Shown piece after piece: positions 32,520 to 44,930 of a stretch of 64,000 nt of DNA. This stretch comes from Hordeum vulgare subsp. vulgare (lineage: Eukaryota; Streptophyta; Magnoliopsida; Poales; Poaceae): positions 650,865,387 to 650,929,386 of the forward strand of contig NC_058519.1 of assembly GCF_904849725.1 (NCBI RefSeq), written 5' to 3'. The position numbers and the translations under genes are program-made. The notes beneath the pieces were generated by a model, which searched no databases, was not told where the DNA came from, and saw only the letters and a program-made list of their open reading frames with translations. How positions within the stretch are numbered: position 1 is the stretch's first letter; the number at the start of each line of letters is the position of its first letter.

Positions 32520-35500
32520 ATGTTTCTCTCTTTTCCTTTCTTTTTCTTTTTTAGAGAAAATGTAAGAAAAGGATTTTATTTTTATTTTTTAAAAAGAAAA
32601 AGATTTGGAATATTTTTATTCAAAACACACCAATGTACACGTATATTTTTAGAACTGTCCAACTACGGCATTTTATTCTTGTTTGGCGGAATCGGATCCA
32701 ATTACGCGCCTTCTCAAAAATAAAAAAGAATTCAATTGTACAGATCAACCAAAAATTGGGACACCATGTACATACATTCACCTTTACAATGACATATATA
32801 AGTATTCTATCGCTATGAGAATCTCCGAGAGAATGAGATTGAAGCTACACTGGTGATTTTAAGGACACTGATGTCCCGTGAGGAGTCCTAGGTGAACCTA
32901 GGGAAGTAGGTCCATATGCCTACCCCCTAATGTACAACCCCATCACTAAGTCTATGACTACAATCATGCATAAAATAGGAGGGATCGTTAATTATAACGG
33001 GTGGGTGGGTTCCACCACTTAATTGGGGTGTCCATCGCAATGTAGAAATTCTTTTTTAACATCATTGATTATATAGTATATATATGCACATGCTTGCACA
33101 ACCTAGTACACATGCACAATGGCAAACCACACTTATTGACAAATATAGTGTATGATATCTAGTGGGTCGAAGGTATAACCACCCTCCTAACTGAAAGGAT
33201 GTGGATGCCGTCTAAAATGAAGGAGAATAGACGTATAAAGTAATTACGGTTTAGGCTTGAATAAATACCAAATAAAACTAGTTTTTAATTTGTCAAGCAC
33301 ACGGTCTAAATTAACTAGGCTTGTCTATGTGCATTGATAATTTATACTAAGTAAGATAAATAACTAAGTAATAGTAAGATATATAACATGAAACACTATG
33401 ACTATCACAAAGTAAGTGCACATAGGAAAACCGGTTGGCTGCAGTGGTCGAGATATTTTCTTTCGCAAGGTGGCCCACAATAAAGATCAAAATCGAGCCA
33501 CACATATCGACAAATATAGGGTATGATCTCTAGGGTATGATAACTATCATATATTTGTTCCTACATCTTAACTTTTTTTATCGGTGTTATGAAAGAAAAC
33601 ATGTTGCCTTGAAGTTTTTATAATACATTGGGAATAAATAGTCAAAGGGCAAGGAAAGTTTCTTAAATAATTAGTTAAGTGTATAATAAATTGGATAAAC
33701 AAGATTATTGCAATCAAACGAAGCTGGATGCCAATGGTAGATACATATGGAATTACCATGAAGTCATGCTAGTTGTAGTGAGTTTGTTTTGTGTACCAAT
33801 TATTGGTCATCCAATATGGAAATATATCATATATGGATCTCTTCTTCTCCGTGTCTGCCTATATTTTCATATATATTATATTATATCGTGTACATTAAAA
33901 TTGGACGGTGTAGTAGGCATGTCACACATTAATCCATTAGATTGTCCTATCCCAGGGTCGGCGGTTCACGTTGGATCCAATATATCATGTGAACTGAGCC
34001 GAATTCCATGTCCTAAGGGCTACTATTCCCATAGAGATAATTCAGTGGCATGTCATTGATGGGGCGTCATCTTTCTCCCGTTAGACCATGTGCCTATTTA
34101 TAGATTTGACCTAACCATGAAAAAAGCCAACAGGCAAGTTAGATCAACCAAATGGTGCCACCATGTCTGGAAAGATCGCCCCCAAAAAATTATAATAAAT
34201 GTTTAAATTCCAATTGCTATAGAATATAAATATATTGTTTCATGAAGATTTAACTTTTGCGTCTCATATACATCTGTGTAAGTTTATACCATTATATCAA
34301 CAAAATTGATGAGCGCGACAACGTATTTTCATGATTTAATCACCTTTTCATATCCTCCATCACATCACCTCCGATTCTCCATCCCGAGAAGAGATAATAG
34401 ATACGTCACTGAGGGTGGTAGAGAGACAAGGGAAAACCATACCAATCTAGATGAATGCCCCTTCACTAGACATGTGAATAGTCCATAGATGTCACAATAA
34501 TATAATAAGGTTAAACTTTAATAACTTGTGGTGCGGTATTTTCAAATTAACTTATGGTTACATAAATCATGTCACATAAGGTCTATTTCGTAGCTATTCA
34601 TTAAACCATAAGTTCATGCACATTGCGAATAATGTGATCTTTTGCACGAAGAAAAAAGAGCACACGCTGGTAGGAAGCTATAAACTCTAGAACACCCCAC
34701 CAAGTTTTTTCAATATTTAACTATAGTACGGACAGGAAATCATACACGGTATAATGCACCAAGAGTCATATTTTTGTTTCCGGAACTATGTGATACTTTT
34801 GTTCAATTACATTTAGTATAAAATTCATTGGCAAATATTTTTCTTGAGCAACTAAAACTGAATTCGTAAAAATAAAGCTTCTATAGTTGTATACAACTTT
34901 AAACAATTTGAGTTTAGCGCAAATAAATGAATTGAAACATCTTAAACACTATGTAAAAAATATGCATATTAATATATAATAAATTATTTGTCAAATTAGC
35001 TAATTGTTTTGATAAAGAAGTTTTGAAGATAGTATATTCAAAAGTAAAGATTCACATTTCACGCCAACAAGCGTTATGCTGAAATAAAAAAGTTCAATAT
35101 AAAAATTAAAGGGGTCCCCCCTCTTGGAGCATTGGGGAGGTTTGGAGGGGTTTATGCCCATGTGAACCACCCCAAATCCCTGTGTGGTTGTTCGGTAAAC
35201 ACGGTTGCGTCCACCCAACTCCACCGGCTCCCTTAAATTTTCCCCATGCGGAAGGTTCGAGAATGACCTCGTGAAACTAGAGATACGCAGAAGACGAGGA
35301 TCGCTCATAGCCTCCTCGACGAGTGCCACCGCCTACAACCTTTCTTAATACATTGTAATTATGTTTTCTAATGAACTGCTGACCATTTGCTAATCAACAT
35401 CTTCTATGTTCATGTTGATTATATAATGTTATGTTTTTTCTTCACATGAACCATGTACTTGTAACTGCTTTAATGGGGTTAAGTTGCTACTTGGCATAAT

Positions 35501-36390
35501 ATGCTACCAAATACGAGTGGAATTCTATGGCATTTTTTTCTTATGAGTTGTTTGAGTTACAAATATTGAAATCCTCACACACACCCCACCCTAGGGGCTT
35601 GAAATCCCTCTTGCCAAATAAAACATTTAATGGGTGGTGGTCCAATCTGATTATGGGAGGGAGTTTGTGTGGTAAGGCAAGGCGGCTTTGCAACAACATA
35701 TCCAAGTGGGTCATCCATCCAATGGAAGGTGGGCATTTTCTAGTAGTCTTGATCTGTTTTCTTGACGATGCATGTTTATTTATTCTCTATAAATATAGAA
35801 AAGATATTGATCTTCTTTTTTTAAGAAAAGATATTAGTTTCATTTAGGAACAATATTCTAGCAATCTCGTGGGTATTATGTGATAATAAATTTTTTATGG
35901 TTATGGTTGTTAAAATGTATAAAATGGTTTGTTGTGAAAATAGTAGTGAAGTGGCCCACAAATGTAAAATAGATAGTGAAATCCAGTGAGAAATGTATAA
36001 AATTAAGTAAAATAGTGTATACAATATTGTAAATTTTTAAAAAATTGTAGTAAATAGTGGCTCCGATAGTGAAAAAATATTCTGAAATTACTAAACCTTG
36101 TAATGAAAATTATACATTTCATGTAAGATTTACTAGGGGTGTAGAATAGTAAAAGTATTTGTCAAGGGGAAGTTGAATCCTCACTTATCAACATCGTACC
36201 TCTTATGTTTGGGCCATGAAAGCACATATCGGTATGACCAGAAAGGTCCATGTTTAGGCCATTGACTACCCTAAACACGTCACCCCAAGTTTCGATACAA
36301 TGAGAGCTACAAGGCATTCAGAACTCCAAGATGAGAAATAGGAGACCAAGACGACGACAGCCAATCCAACCGACCAAGAACTTAATAAAT
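32520..36390. other. AT-rich intergenic region between the two PAO genes
   Basis: No credible gene. It contains the second copy of the 53-bp direct repeat (33426-33478) and a weaker repeat (ACAAATATAG...TATGAT at about 33138 and 33510). The open frames at 33679-34059 and 35000-35329 have no family resemblance. Confidence 0.45.
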
Positions 36391-36399
36391 AGGTATCCG

Positions 36400-37330
36400 C
36401 CCCAACTCACCCATTGTAGCAACATGTCTTCCGGTGGCTCACATCGTCCATCAGCATGAACTAATCACCCACAATGAAAGCAAAATGGAGAATCTTCCCA
36501 TACTAGAACTTTGTAACACATCTTCGTGTGATGAGCACGAAATGAAACCCCTAACGCCCAAACATAGAAAATCCCACTCGAACCAGCTACTGCTTCCCCT
36601 TAGCTGTGTCATCTTTTTCCACATCCACTTTGATCACCTTCCCTAGCAAATTACCATGGGCTTTGCCGAATGTGCCAATCCTCCTATCTAGTGGGAGGCC
36701 TTTCACCCGGACCCATGCGTCAATTGCTCCGAACACCACCTCAGACGGTTTAGTATCTCCATCATAATTCTTCAACACAATAACGTGAAAATCAAACTGG
36801 CAACGTTTGTTCTGCAAAGCATGTCTCTAATCTCCTTTTCTGCTAAATTGGTCCATAAAGGTATTCCCCTGGTGTCCCTAAACTAAGCCTCATGGTACAA
36901 CCCCCAAGCTATGTGCATTGCCCTTTACAGGGCAGAAGATGTTTAGTTGGCTCAGCGAGCAGACTTGTTGCCCGCTACCAACTAGGTGTTCTTGGGCACA
37001 TCTTTTGTTGAATCCTCCGATTGTCGCTTACTTTTCAATTAACACCATGCCAGCCAACCTCGTTGAGAGGCCTACCACCTCCTCCACAACCTTTCCTCAG
37101 TTGGAGATTGGGAAGAACTCCTCTTGCATAATCCATCCACTATTGTTCCTTCACCGGAGCACCATCACCCTAGGAGCATCCACAGAGAATAAAATCAACC
37201 GAATCAGTGACCGATGAGGACCACACAGTCACAATTGCCATCGCCGCGGGAAGAGGAGCCACCCCGAAAGAGACAAACCATAGCCTAAGCGGCCCCAATC
37301 GCCTCTCAAGCCCCCTAGCGAAACTTCCGC
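36400..37330 (-). pseudogene. LINE ORF1 (DUF4283) remnant
   Basis: The minus-strand frame at 36817-36587 reads FDFHVIVLKNYDGDTKPSEV and then DAWVRVKGLP with GKVIKVDVEKDD. This is the DUF4283 region of L1-type ORF1 in grasses. The flanks are probably part of the same element but are degraded. No zinc knuckle or reverse transcriptase was seen. Confidence 0.65.
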
Positions 37331-37484
37331 TCGTGTGACAACCGCTTTCTAGTAGCTTAAGATTATGTGCATTAGCACTACTCTCAGCGATTTGATGCGA
37401 CCAAATGGGGATATGTTGCTGCATACATGTTTTTGGAATGTTGCGACGACTTACCATGCAAAAAATGTTGCAAAAGAATAAAAA

Positions 37485-37615
37485 TACGTTTTTTGATAAA
37501 GCACACAAGTGTTGCACATCTAAGTCCGATGTCATTGATTTTACGCGAAGATTCATGTAGGTATTTTATTTTATTTTATTTTCCTTAGATGTGCAATGTG
37601 TCCTGCAGACGCAAG
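37485..37615. mobile_element. MITE-like element, copy 2
   Basis: It shares GCACATCTAAGTCCGATGTC, then GAAGATTCATGTAGGTATTTT and TTAGATGTGCAA, with 27490-27670. The ends are loosely inverted (TTGCACATCTAAG / CTTAGATGTGCAA). Confidence 0.55.
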
Positions 37616-38013
37616 TGATATTTTTTCTATATCTGGGGCTACATATCTGAAGAGAAACTACAAGTTATGTCATAGGATGTTTACTGTGGAATCTGTGCCT
37701 CTGCTTTTCAATTCAAATTTCAAAATATAACGCCCCTGCTTTGGTCCACATGATCACGGAATGGTTCCCACATGTGCGAATTTAGGCAGGCACCGCAAGG
37801 TTTTCAACATGAGCAGAACCACACCCAAAAAAACTTCGCAGATATAATGATTACAAGACCAATAGTGATGAAATCAGAGGGAAAGTCCGCATGTTATTCA
37901 GAGATACATCATAGATCAGACACTGGGAAATTGTACAGTTTCAGAGGTAAATTACAGCTACGATGTTAACAGAACACGTGTCGAATAGTAGACAGGCTTG
38001 TTCTTCCTTCCTT

Positions 38014-41000
38014 TCACAGCCTGGATATCTGGAGGGGGACCATGACTTCAGTCATCTCCTCCCTCATCACAATCTTCCCGACCTGGAACAGGTCAGAGAT
38101 ACCGAGCTGCGTCGAGAGGCGCCTTCGGCAGTCCTCTGCAGCGTCGATACCTGACGAATACGCCCCGTGCACAGACCCAGAGTGGTCTATGCAGGCGGCC
38201 TCCCCGGCGAAGAACATGTTGCCCACCGGAGCGCAGAATCTTTCGTACAAGTCAGCTGGTTTTCCGACCAAGTCACACGAGTAGGAGCCGAGGGAGTTGG
38301 GGTCAGTTCCCCACCGTGAAACCAGATACTGGACCTGCAAATGTGTGACATTAGCGGTTAGAACCTGCAAGCAACTGCGAAGAATATGAAATTTACAGAA
38401 CTGATTGCTTCAATCCCTGTAGAGAATATGAAAATAAGCATCTAAAGCTATACCGGCTCGGTGGCCCCTGGTAGCATTCTCCTGAGCTGTGACATGACAA
38501 AGTTTACGGATTCTTCGTCTGATAGCTTCTCCATTTCGTATGCAAATCTGCCCGCCACCATGCATACAAGGACTGGATGTCCTGTGGCTTTGTGAAGGTT
38601 AAGAAAGTAGCCGCATGCATTTGATGTTTGGGCAACCCTGCCCAGTACCTCTACATTGGGCCAGAATATTGTGTTGAACCGAAGGGCTATCTTGTTCTCG
38701 AGACCAACACCAAGATCAGAGATTGCTGATAGTTTCCAGTCTGGGAGCTCAGGTTCAAACTTGATGATGTTTGCCTTGAGTACACCGAGAGGGACAGTTA
38801 TGATAGCGGCATCTGCAACAAAACTTGTCCCGTCTTCCACGCATACAATGACTTTATTATACCGCTGGATGATTTTGGTAACCCTGATCACCAAAAGAAT
38901 GTGTAAGAAGCCACATTTTATGGGATCACACGCCACAAATGGCCAGTCAATGTGTCCATGTGAATTGTTGAACCATGAGGATATGTTGCTGTGTTACCTG
39001 TGGTTAAGGTGGACATCAAGATCTCGAGAGAGAGCTTTGATAACAGGGTCATAGCCATTCACCATAAGCCCATGTCCACCAGTAAGAACATGTTCCTGTA
39101 AACTTGGAAAGCTCAGTACATTGTTGTCACATAAATGTGCATCCGTGTAGCTCATGTGAGCATCCATTTCTCTGCTGATTTGGCGAGTGAGTTCGATACC
39201 AAGTAGCATATGCAAATATGGGTGTATCGAACAGTCCTGTATTGCGTACCTGATCCCAATTTTTCAAAGATATATTATCCACGTCTGTGGCAAACCATGC
39301 TTCCAATCGACAAATGCACCACTGCAGTACTTCATATTGCAAACCCTCAAGCCTGTAAAGGTAAGTGAACAAATGTAAGCATTTCACAGCTGCATTAAGA
39401 TTTCATCATTCCATACCAAAAAAAGTTACTGCTACACTCCACTTACTTTAGATGTGGATTTCTGTCAAGCACCATTGAGATGGCTTGAACAAGAGGCATG
39501 TCGTTCGCATATTCATCTCTAACTTTCACCGTCTGCGGTATTAACAAGAAACTTATAACTGATTCAAAGAATAAAGATGCAGACAACATGTAAATGCAAA
39601 TAATTGCAATACCTCCTTCAGAATCTGCTCAAATATTTCCCCAACTTTGGTTACTATCTCCTGGGGAATTTGACGACCATCTTTATCAAAGAGCGCGTAG
39701 CTAATAAGAAAACAAAAAACAGTAAGAAAATGAAAACCAATCTATTTAACGGAGCATACACATTGGCATCATGGAGGATGAATCACCTCTCCAAATCATG
39801 GTCATAAAGCACAGAGTTATCACCACTGGTGCGATATAATCTAAGCCCAAGAAGCCTAATCAATGGCGCCAAAGAATTCTCATTGCAAACACCATGCAAC
39901 CTGAATAATCACATGATAAAGCCATGAGATCACTCCGGCTAAAATCAATGCAAGGTGGAGAAACACAACCTAATACTAGTTTTAGGATGCAACTAACCAA
40001 GATGCTCCCATGTCAATTGGGCAGCCAAAAGAATAGTCAGTATGCACACGGCCACCAAGTCGCTCCCGCGACTCTAACAGTGTGACCTGTAGGTGTGTAA
40101 CTATATATAATTAAAAGGGTCTGAAACCATTAAAACACTAGTTTCACTAACTGTTTTACAGTGTACAGAATGTGGAACAAAATGATTTCATTTTATTTTC
40201 TTTCCCTCCTGCAGGGAGAATTTACCTTAAATGAAGCATTTGACAATGCACGAGCAGATGCAATGCCTGAAATCCCTCCACCAATCACAATTACAGAAGG
40301 GGGAGAAGCATTTTGCCCATCAATGTGTTGAACGAAGAGACCTGGAATCATGAAGAAACAGAGTATAAGATTTAACATTGTAAAACCAATGAAAGCATTT
40401 TATACCGCAAAAAAGAAAAATTAAAGCATTAAAATTAACCTAGTATCGCATATTCGGTATTCTGAAACTACCTGTGTAAGCACATATCAAAATTTCCACC
40501 TATGTGTGTTTATTTTGTACTGAAAAATTGTTTGTTAACTCTGCAACTGGTCTTAGTTGTCCATTCTAGCATATGAAAAAACACCTAAATAGGAATGCCT
40601 CTCAGGAAGTGATAGAAGAATTGTTCAGGAATATGCGTCGAGCAATTTGTTCTGTCCAGTTGATTAGCAGCAAGAGAGTCTAATGATGGAACGAGATCAA
40701 CATAACGATCCCAATAATTAAATTGATCCGCAGCAATATCGATTAACTGATGCAGCGGCATATGCTATAAAAAAGCAAGAATAAGGACAGATAGACCTGG
40801 GATGCTGTTCCCCGTTCTGTCTTCTTCTAAGCACAAAAGTGCTAAAAACAATTCACAATTTAGTGGTCTCAATTTATGTAACCTTGTTCTACACCCATTT
40901 CTCTGCTCTAAACTCACCTAGTATCACATATTTAGTACTCCCTCCGTAAAAAATATAAGAGCATTTATATCACTAAAGTAGTGATCCAAACGCTCTTATA

Positions 41001-42213
41001 TTTCTTTACAGAGGGGGTATTTTTCAACCATCTACCTGAACAAGCATGCACATGCCAAAATCTCCACTCAGTGCACTGTGTGGGTTAATTTATACTGACC
41101 AATTGTTTGTTAAATCTGCAACTGGTCATAGTTGTCCATTCTAGCATATGAAAAGCCACCTGAATGGGACTGCCCTTTTGGGATTGACAGAACAATCGTT
41201 CAGGAATATGCCGTGAGTGATTTATTCCGTCTAGTTGATTACCAACAAGAGAGTTGGAACAATATCAGCCTGACCAATCCCTTGAATTTATTCGATCCGC
41301 AGCACTATGGATTAACCGACGCAGAGGCATATGCTATAAAAAAGAAGGCGGACAAGAATGAGGAGCAAATAGACATTGAATGCTGCCCCCCCATTCTGTC
41401 TTCTTGCAAACGCAAAAGTGCTTGATTTTTTTCAACTTTTTAGTGGTCTCTGATTTATGGAACCTTGTTCTACATCCCTTTCATGGTTTCACTTGCCCGT
41501 CGCCATCACAGCCCCTTTCTTTTTTTTTACATGTAACATCCTCTGTTTCTATGACGATTCACCGGTTTGCTTGTAAGATTCATTCTTCTAGATTCTCATC
41601 GACCGACCAACGCCACTTTTTATGTGTCTACCATACGGCGATTAAGTCACCAAAAATATCTCTTTGTTTCATAAGAATTTTTTTTAGCTCGGCTGATCAA
41701 TCATACTACTAAGTAAGGCCCATCATTTGTTAAAAAATATCGTCTTTAAGATGATTGGCCCCAGAGATGAGTGGTGGTCCCTTATTATACATCAACATCA
41801 AATGAATCTGAGGAACAATTCTGGTCCAATAATTTTTGCCCTTTTGAGCGCTGGAGAAGACACTAAACTGTCACAGACAGGGTCGATTAGCAGCACGATT
41901 GGGACGTCAGTCCACTTTCCACGACAGCTACATTTCGCCCGATCAATTTCACAATTAATTAAGTACTAGTTCTACTGGTAATATTTACCCCCACACCGCT
42001 GGTACAATTACGTAGTGGAATTAATCAACCCAGTGCGAAACGCTGAGAGGTTTCTTCACACTGACGTAACACTGAACACATCAATCAAAACTGGAAAGAA
42101 AATTACTGAACACGAAACAATATCTTTTGAGGAAGGAAACGGGAAAATGACAGGGGGAGTGTTTTGGTCGGGCACGCACCTCCTGCGGCGAAGCCATTCG
42201 GCGGCTGGTCCAT
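38014..42213 (-). CDS. PAO5: Polyamine oxidase (PAO5-like), peroxisomal type
   Basis: Oxidises spermine/spermidine-type polyamines with FAD, releasing H2O2. Ten exons with GT-AG borders: 42213-42180, 40341-40226, 40086-39998, 39900-39787, 39700-39613, 39532-39447, 39352-39250, 39095-38998, 38883-38454 and 38334-38014. They total 1479 bases and 492 residues, all in frame. The FAD motif GGGISG is at residues 32-37 and ESRERLGGR follows. Conserved FWPN and the second FAD-side region [20 protein letters not shown] lie near the C-terminus. The last three residues are SRL, a classic peroxisomal signal. Intron 1 is 1.8 kb and holds a duplicated segment and a MITE. The exon layout matches the neighbour at 29387-31890, so the two arose by tandem duplication. 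Rice PAO5 is the nearest remembered relative. Confidence 0.94.
40938..41017. mobile_element. Stowaway MITE (80 bp)
   Basis: Ends CTCCCTCCGTAAAAAATAT and ATATTTCTTTACAGAGGGGG, with TA at 40936-40937 and 41018-41019. It has the same type as 23515-23595. Confidence 0.9.
41146..41425 (+). pseudogene. Unrecognised terminal-exon-like coding segment
   Basis: After an acceptor-like TTCTAG (41136-41145) an open stretch of about 92 codons runs to a TGA, antisense to the polyamine oxidase. It begins [17 protein letters not shown], passes [18 protein letters not shown], and ends CKRKSA. There is no ATG. The look is that of a last coding exon of a multi-exon gene. I do not recognise the protein. The upstream duplicate (about 40570-40860) carries the same segment with several stops and indels. 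No further exons were found nearby. Confidence 0.4.
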
Positions 42214-42715
42214 CCTCGGTCAGACCGACGAGCCCAGCTGCAGCGCGACGGCGACGGCGGCGGCGGGAAGGAGGATCGAGTCGAATCGAAACAGAGACAG
42301 AGTGGGAAAGAGATCGATCCGGGCGGGAGGCTAGCAATTAGAGGAGAGGGAGGAGGAGTGGTCGCGGGCGCCACGTATAGGAAGCGAGAGGTAGAAGACG
42401 AAGACGAGGAGGCCGTCCATGGGGCCGCCGACGTCGACGCTGGATGCTGCGGTGGTGGTGGTGGTGCTCGGCGCCTCGCGGAGGTCCCCTCTCATACCCA
42501 AAACGGCCCGTCACCGGTGACGCCCGCACCGGCGATCCCTTCCTGCGGAGCCACGCCGCCGAGCCCGGACGGGTGAGGTGGTGGTGGAGGAGGAGAGCGC
42601 GCGAGGGTGCGTGCGTGGGTGGGAGGGAGAGTGCGGGAGGTGCACGGTTGGCCGAGACGGGTCGGGTTGCGTCGGGTTGGTTGGTGCGGTGCGGGTCTGG
42701 TGCGAGGGAGGTTCG

Positions 42716-42722
42716 TTTTATA
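42716..42722 (-). promoter_or_regulatory. TATA box of PAO5-like gene
   Basis: TATAAAA on the minus strand lies about 500 bases before the start codon, with GC-rich leader sequence between. The LINE that opens the transposon stack begins only about 115 bases further upstream. Confidence 0.6.
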
Positions 42723-42837
42723 GCCAGGCGAGTGGTGGTGTTTTTGCATGTGCGCGCCTGTGGAGTTGCGTTATTGCTGCTGGGACGGCACGATGCCTGT
42801 GGCTTATACTACGAGTGGAGTGGAGTGGAGTGTGGTA

Positions 42838-44170
42838 CTACAGTTCAGCCTCGGCAAAGGCGTCCAGCGCTGGCGAGGTGGAGAAGATGATGGCGGAGCT
42901 CGGGCTCCGGGAGGAGGATCTAGATGATGTTGTCTATGATGAGAAGGAGGCCCCGCGAGATGTGGCCTGCAGATGGATCGTTATCACTAGGGTGCATATC
43001 ACTAAACCCTACAGTCAGTTCTGGTTCTTCAAGAACATGAGAGCAGCGTGGGATCTCGCCCACGATTGCAAGGAGGACAACCACTATACAGTGCAATTCT
43101 TCTCCTTGGGAGATTGGGAGCGGGTGATGCAAGAAGGCCCCTGGAACTTTCGTGGAGACGCGGTCATTCTCGCTCCATATGATGGCACCACACAACCATC
43201 CAAGGTCCCGCTCTACACACTCGATATATGGGTGCAAATTCATGATGTTCTGACAAATACACACACGTGGTTTGAGCTCTGGCAAGTAGAGTTGATGAGG
43301 TGCTTTTCATTCAAAAACCCTCTCACGATTTTGCAGGTAATTTTTACCGTGTGTGGGTCAAGATCGACATTCGGAAACCACTCAAGAATGTTGTCTCGAT
43401 GATCAGACATGGTGAGCGGCAGATTTACAGGGTGAGGTACGAATAACTACCTGATTGTTGTGCGGTGTGTGGGCATCTTGGCCATGTATACAAGGAACAT
43501 GGAGATGGAGTTCCCTCACGATCGGTGATGTTCTTTAAAGACCTTCGAGCTTCATGGGCAATGCGGACAGGCTATGGCCCCGGAGGGGGATGTGGACGCA
43601 AAGGAGGTAGAGGGCGCGCGCTGGCTACTCGAACTCTGGATGTGGTTCACAGGGAGGTCCGCGAGGACAACTTCTAGGAGGACAATGACATAGATATGTT
43701 GGAGTCGAACCGGAAAAGGGGTGATAGGGTAGATACGAGCATAGAGAACATGCAGCAGCCGCTCCTTGACCCGAGCACTGATCAACTTGCTATTGTGCCA
43801 CAGGGCTTAAACCCTCAAAGCCCCCCTCCCAATAGGGACTTGAGAAATCGGGGACTACAACTGGGAAGGAACCCATTGTTGGAGCGGTAAAACAAAGTTT
43901 GGCGGGCCCTGTCAAAGGGCACCGCCGGACCCAATGAGTATTATCAGCTGGAACTGTCGTGGCGCGGGCAACGCGGCGATAGTTCGAGAGATTCGCGACA
44001 TCGCGAAGAACTTTGCCCTACCTTCATGTGTATTGTTGAAACTCAAATTGATAGAGTGAGGGTGGAAATTTTAACTGGTACTCTAGGCTTTGATAATGAT
44101 TTTGCTCTAAGTAGCCACGGTAGAAGTGGTGGACTAGGCACTTTCTGGTCACCGGTTTTAAATATGTTGA
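42838..44170 (+). mobile_element. L1-type LINE: ORF1 and start of ORF2
   Basis: ORF1 starts near 42880 (MMAELGLREEDLDDVV) and holds a DUF4283 domain (FWFFKNMRAAWDLAHD, WERVMQEGPWNFRGDAVILA). After a frame break come a zinc knuckle at about 43453-43500 (CAVCGHLGHVYKEH) and a basic tail. ORF2 opens at about 43934 with MSIISWNCRGAGNAA, the start of an AP-like endonuclease, which breaks after about 40 codons and goes on in another frame to about 44160. The element continues at 47090-47643 and 54908-55663 after three later insertions. It is dead because of many stops. Confidence 0.85.
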
Positions 44171-44672
44171 GTTGTCATATTTTTGCACGTAATCGCCTAA
44201 AAAAGTTGTTTGTGCTTGCCACTTTGATTATGTTGAGATGTCATATTTATACGCAATTTCTAAAAATTTAGCGATTAAGTTATTTTTTATCACTCAAGTA
44301 AGTACTTACTAATATGACAAGTAAATGCAACAAATGTGGTAAGTACGAGAAAAAAAATTGACGAACCATGTCGACATGGGATCAAGTTTTGAAGATTTCG
44401 TCGAAACAAAGCCAACGATGAAAACGGATCATCGATCGAATTAACGGTTTAAGAGATAAAAGTTTTCTAGGACATAATGACCACACATACTGTGGTAATA
44501 GGGGCGTTTTGCTGTAGTCTGTAGAAACAGTACTGTAGAAACAATACCGGTGTATTATAGCGACGATACACTGAGCAGTAGTGAGTCAAAGTGCAGTTGC
44601 GCTGGTTCACACAGGCACGAATCGCTGCGCAAGCCGCCGTATGATAAGGACGAGATACGGCGCGGTTAGTTA
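44171..44672. other. Unassigned stretch before Harbinger element
   Basis: AT-rich to mixed sequence that does not continue the LINE endonuclease. It is probably a further small insertion whose ends I could not define. Confidence 0.3.
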
Positions 44673-44930
44673 GAGCATCTATAGTAGAACCCTCAAACCC
44701 CCAAACCCTTAAAAATAACCGCTTTTTTACAGTTTTTGTCCGAAAAACGGCGTAGACTAGAATCCTTAAACCCTTAAACCCGTAAATATTTTTAGAGGTC
44801 CGACCCTCAAACTAGTTTTGACCCTGTAGAAGTGAGGGTTGGGAGGAGTTTCTCCTCTCAACCCGCACTCCACTTCAGCTCCAGCGCGGGAGGGATTTTC
44901 ATCCCGCTTCCGTCTCCAGCCGTCGCCTTC

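Larger units (their letters stand above)
40438..41505. repeat. Tandem duplication inside PAO5-like intron 1
   Basis: Copy 1 (about 40438-40916) and copy 2 (about 40917-41505) both begin CCTAGTATC(G/A)CATAT. Both share CTCTGCAACTGGTC, CATTCTAGCATATGAAAA and GGCATATGCTATAAAAAAG. The Stowaway at 40938-41017 sits only in copy 2, so it came after the duplication. Confidence 0.85.

Noticed and set aside
34900..35330. Minus-strand 109-residue open frame as a small gene
   Set aside because: No family resemblance, an AT-rich second half and no splice or promoter context.
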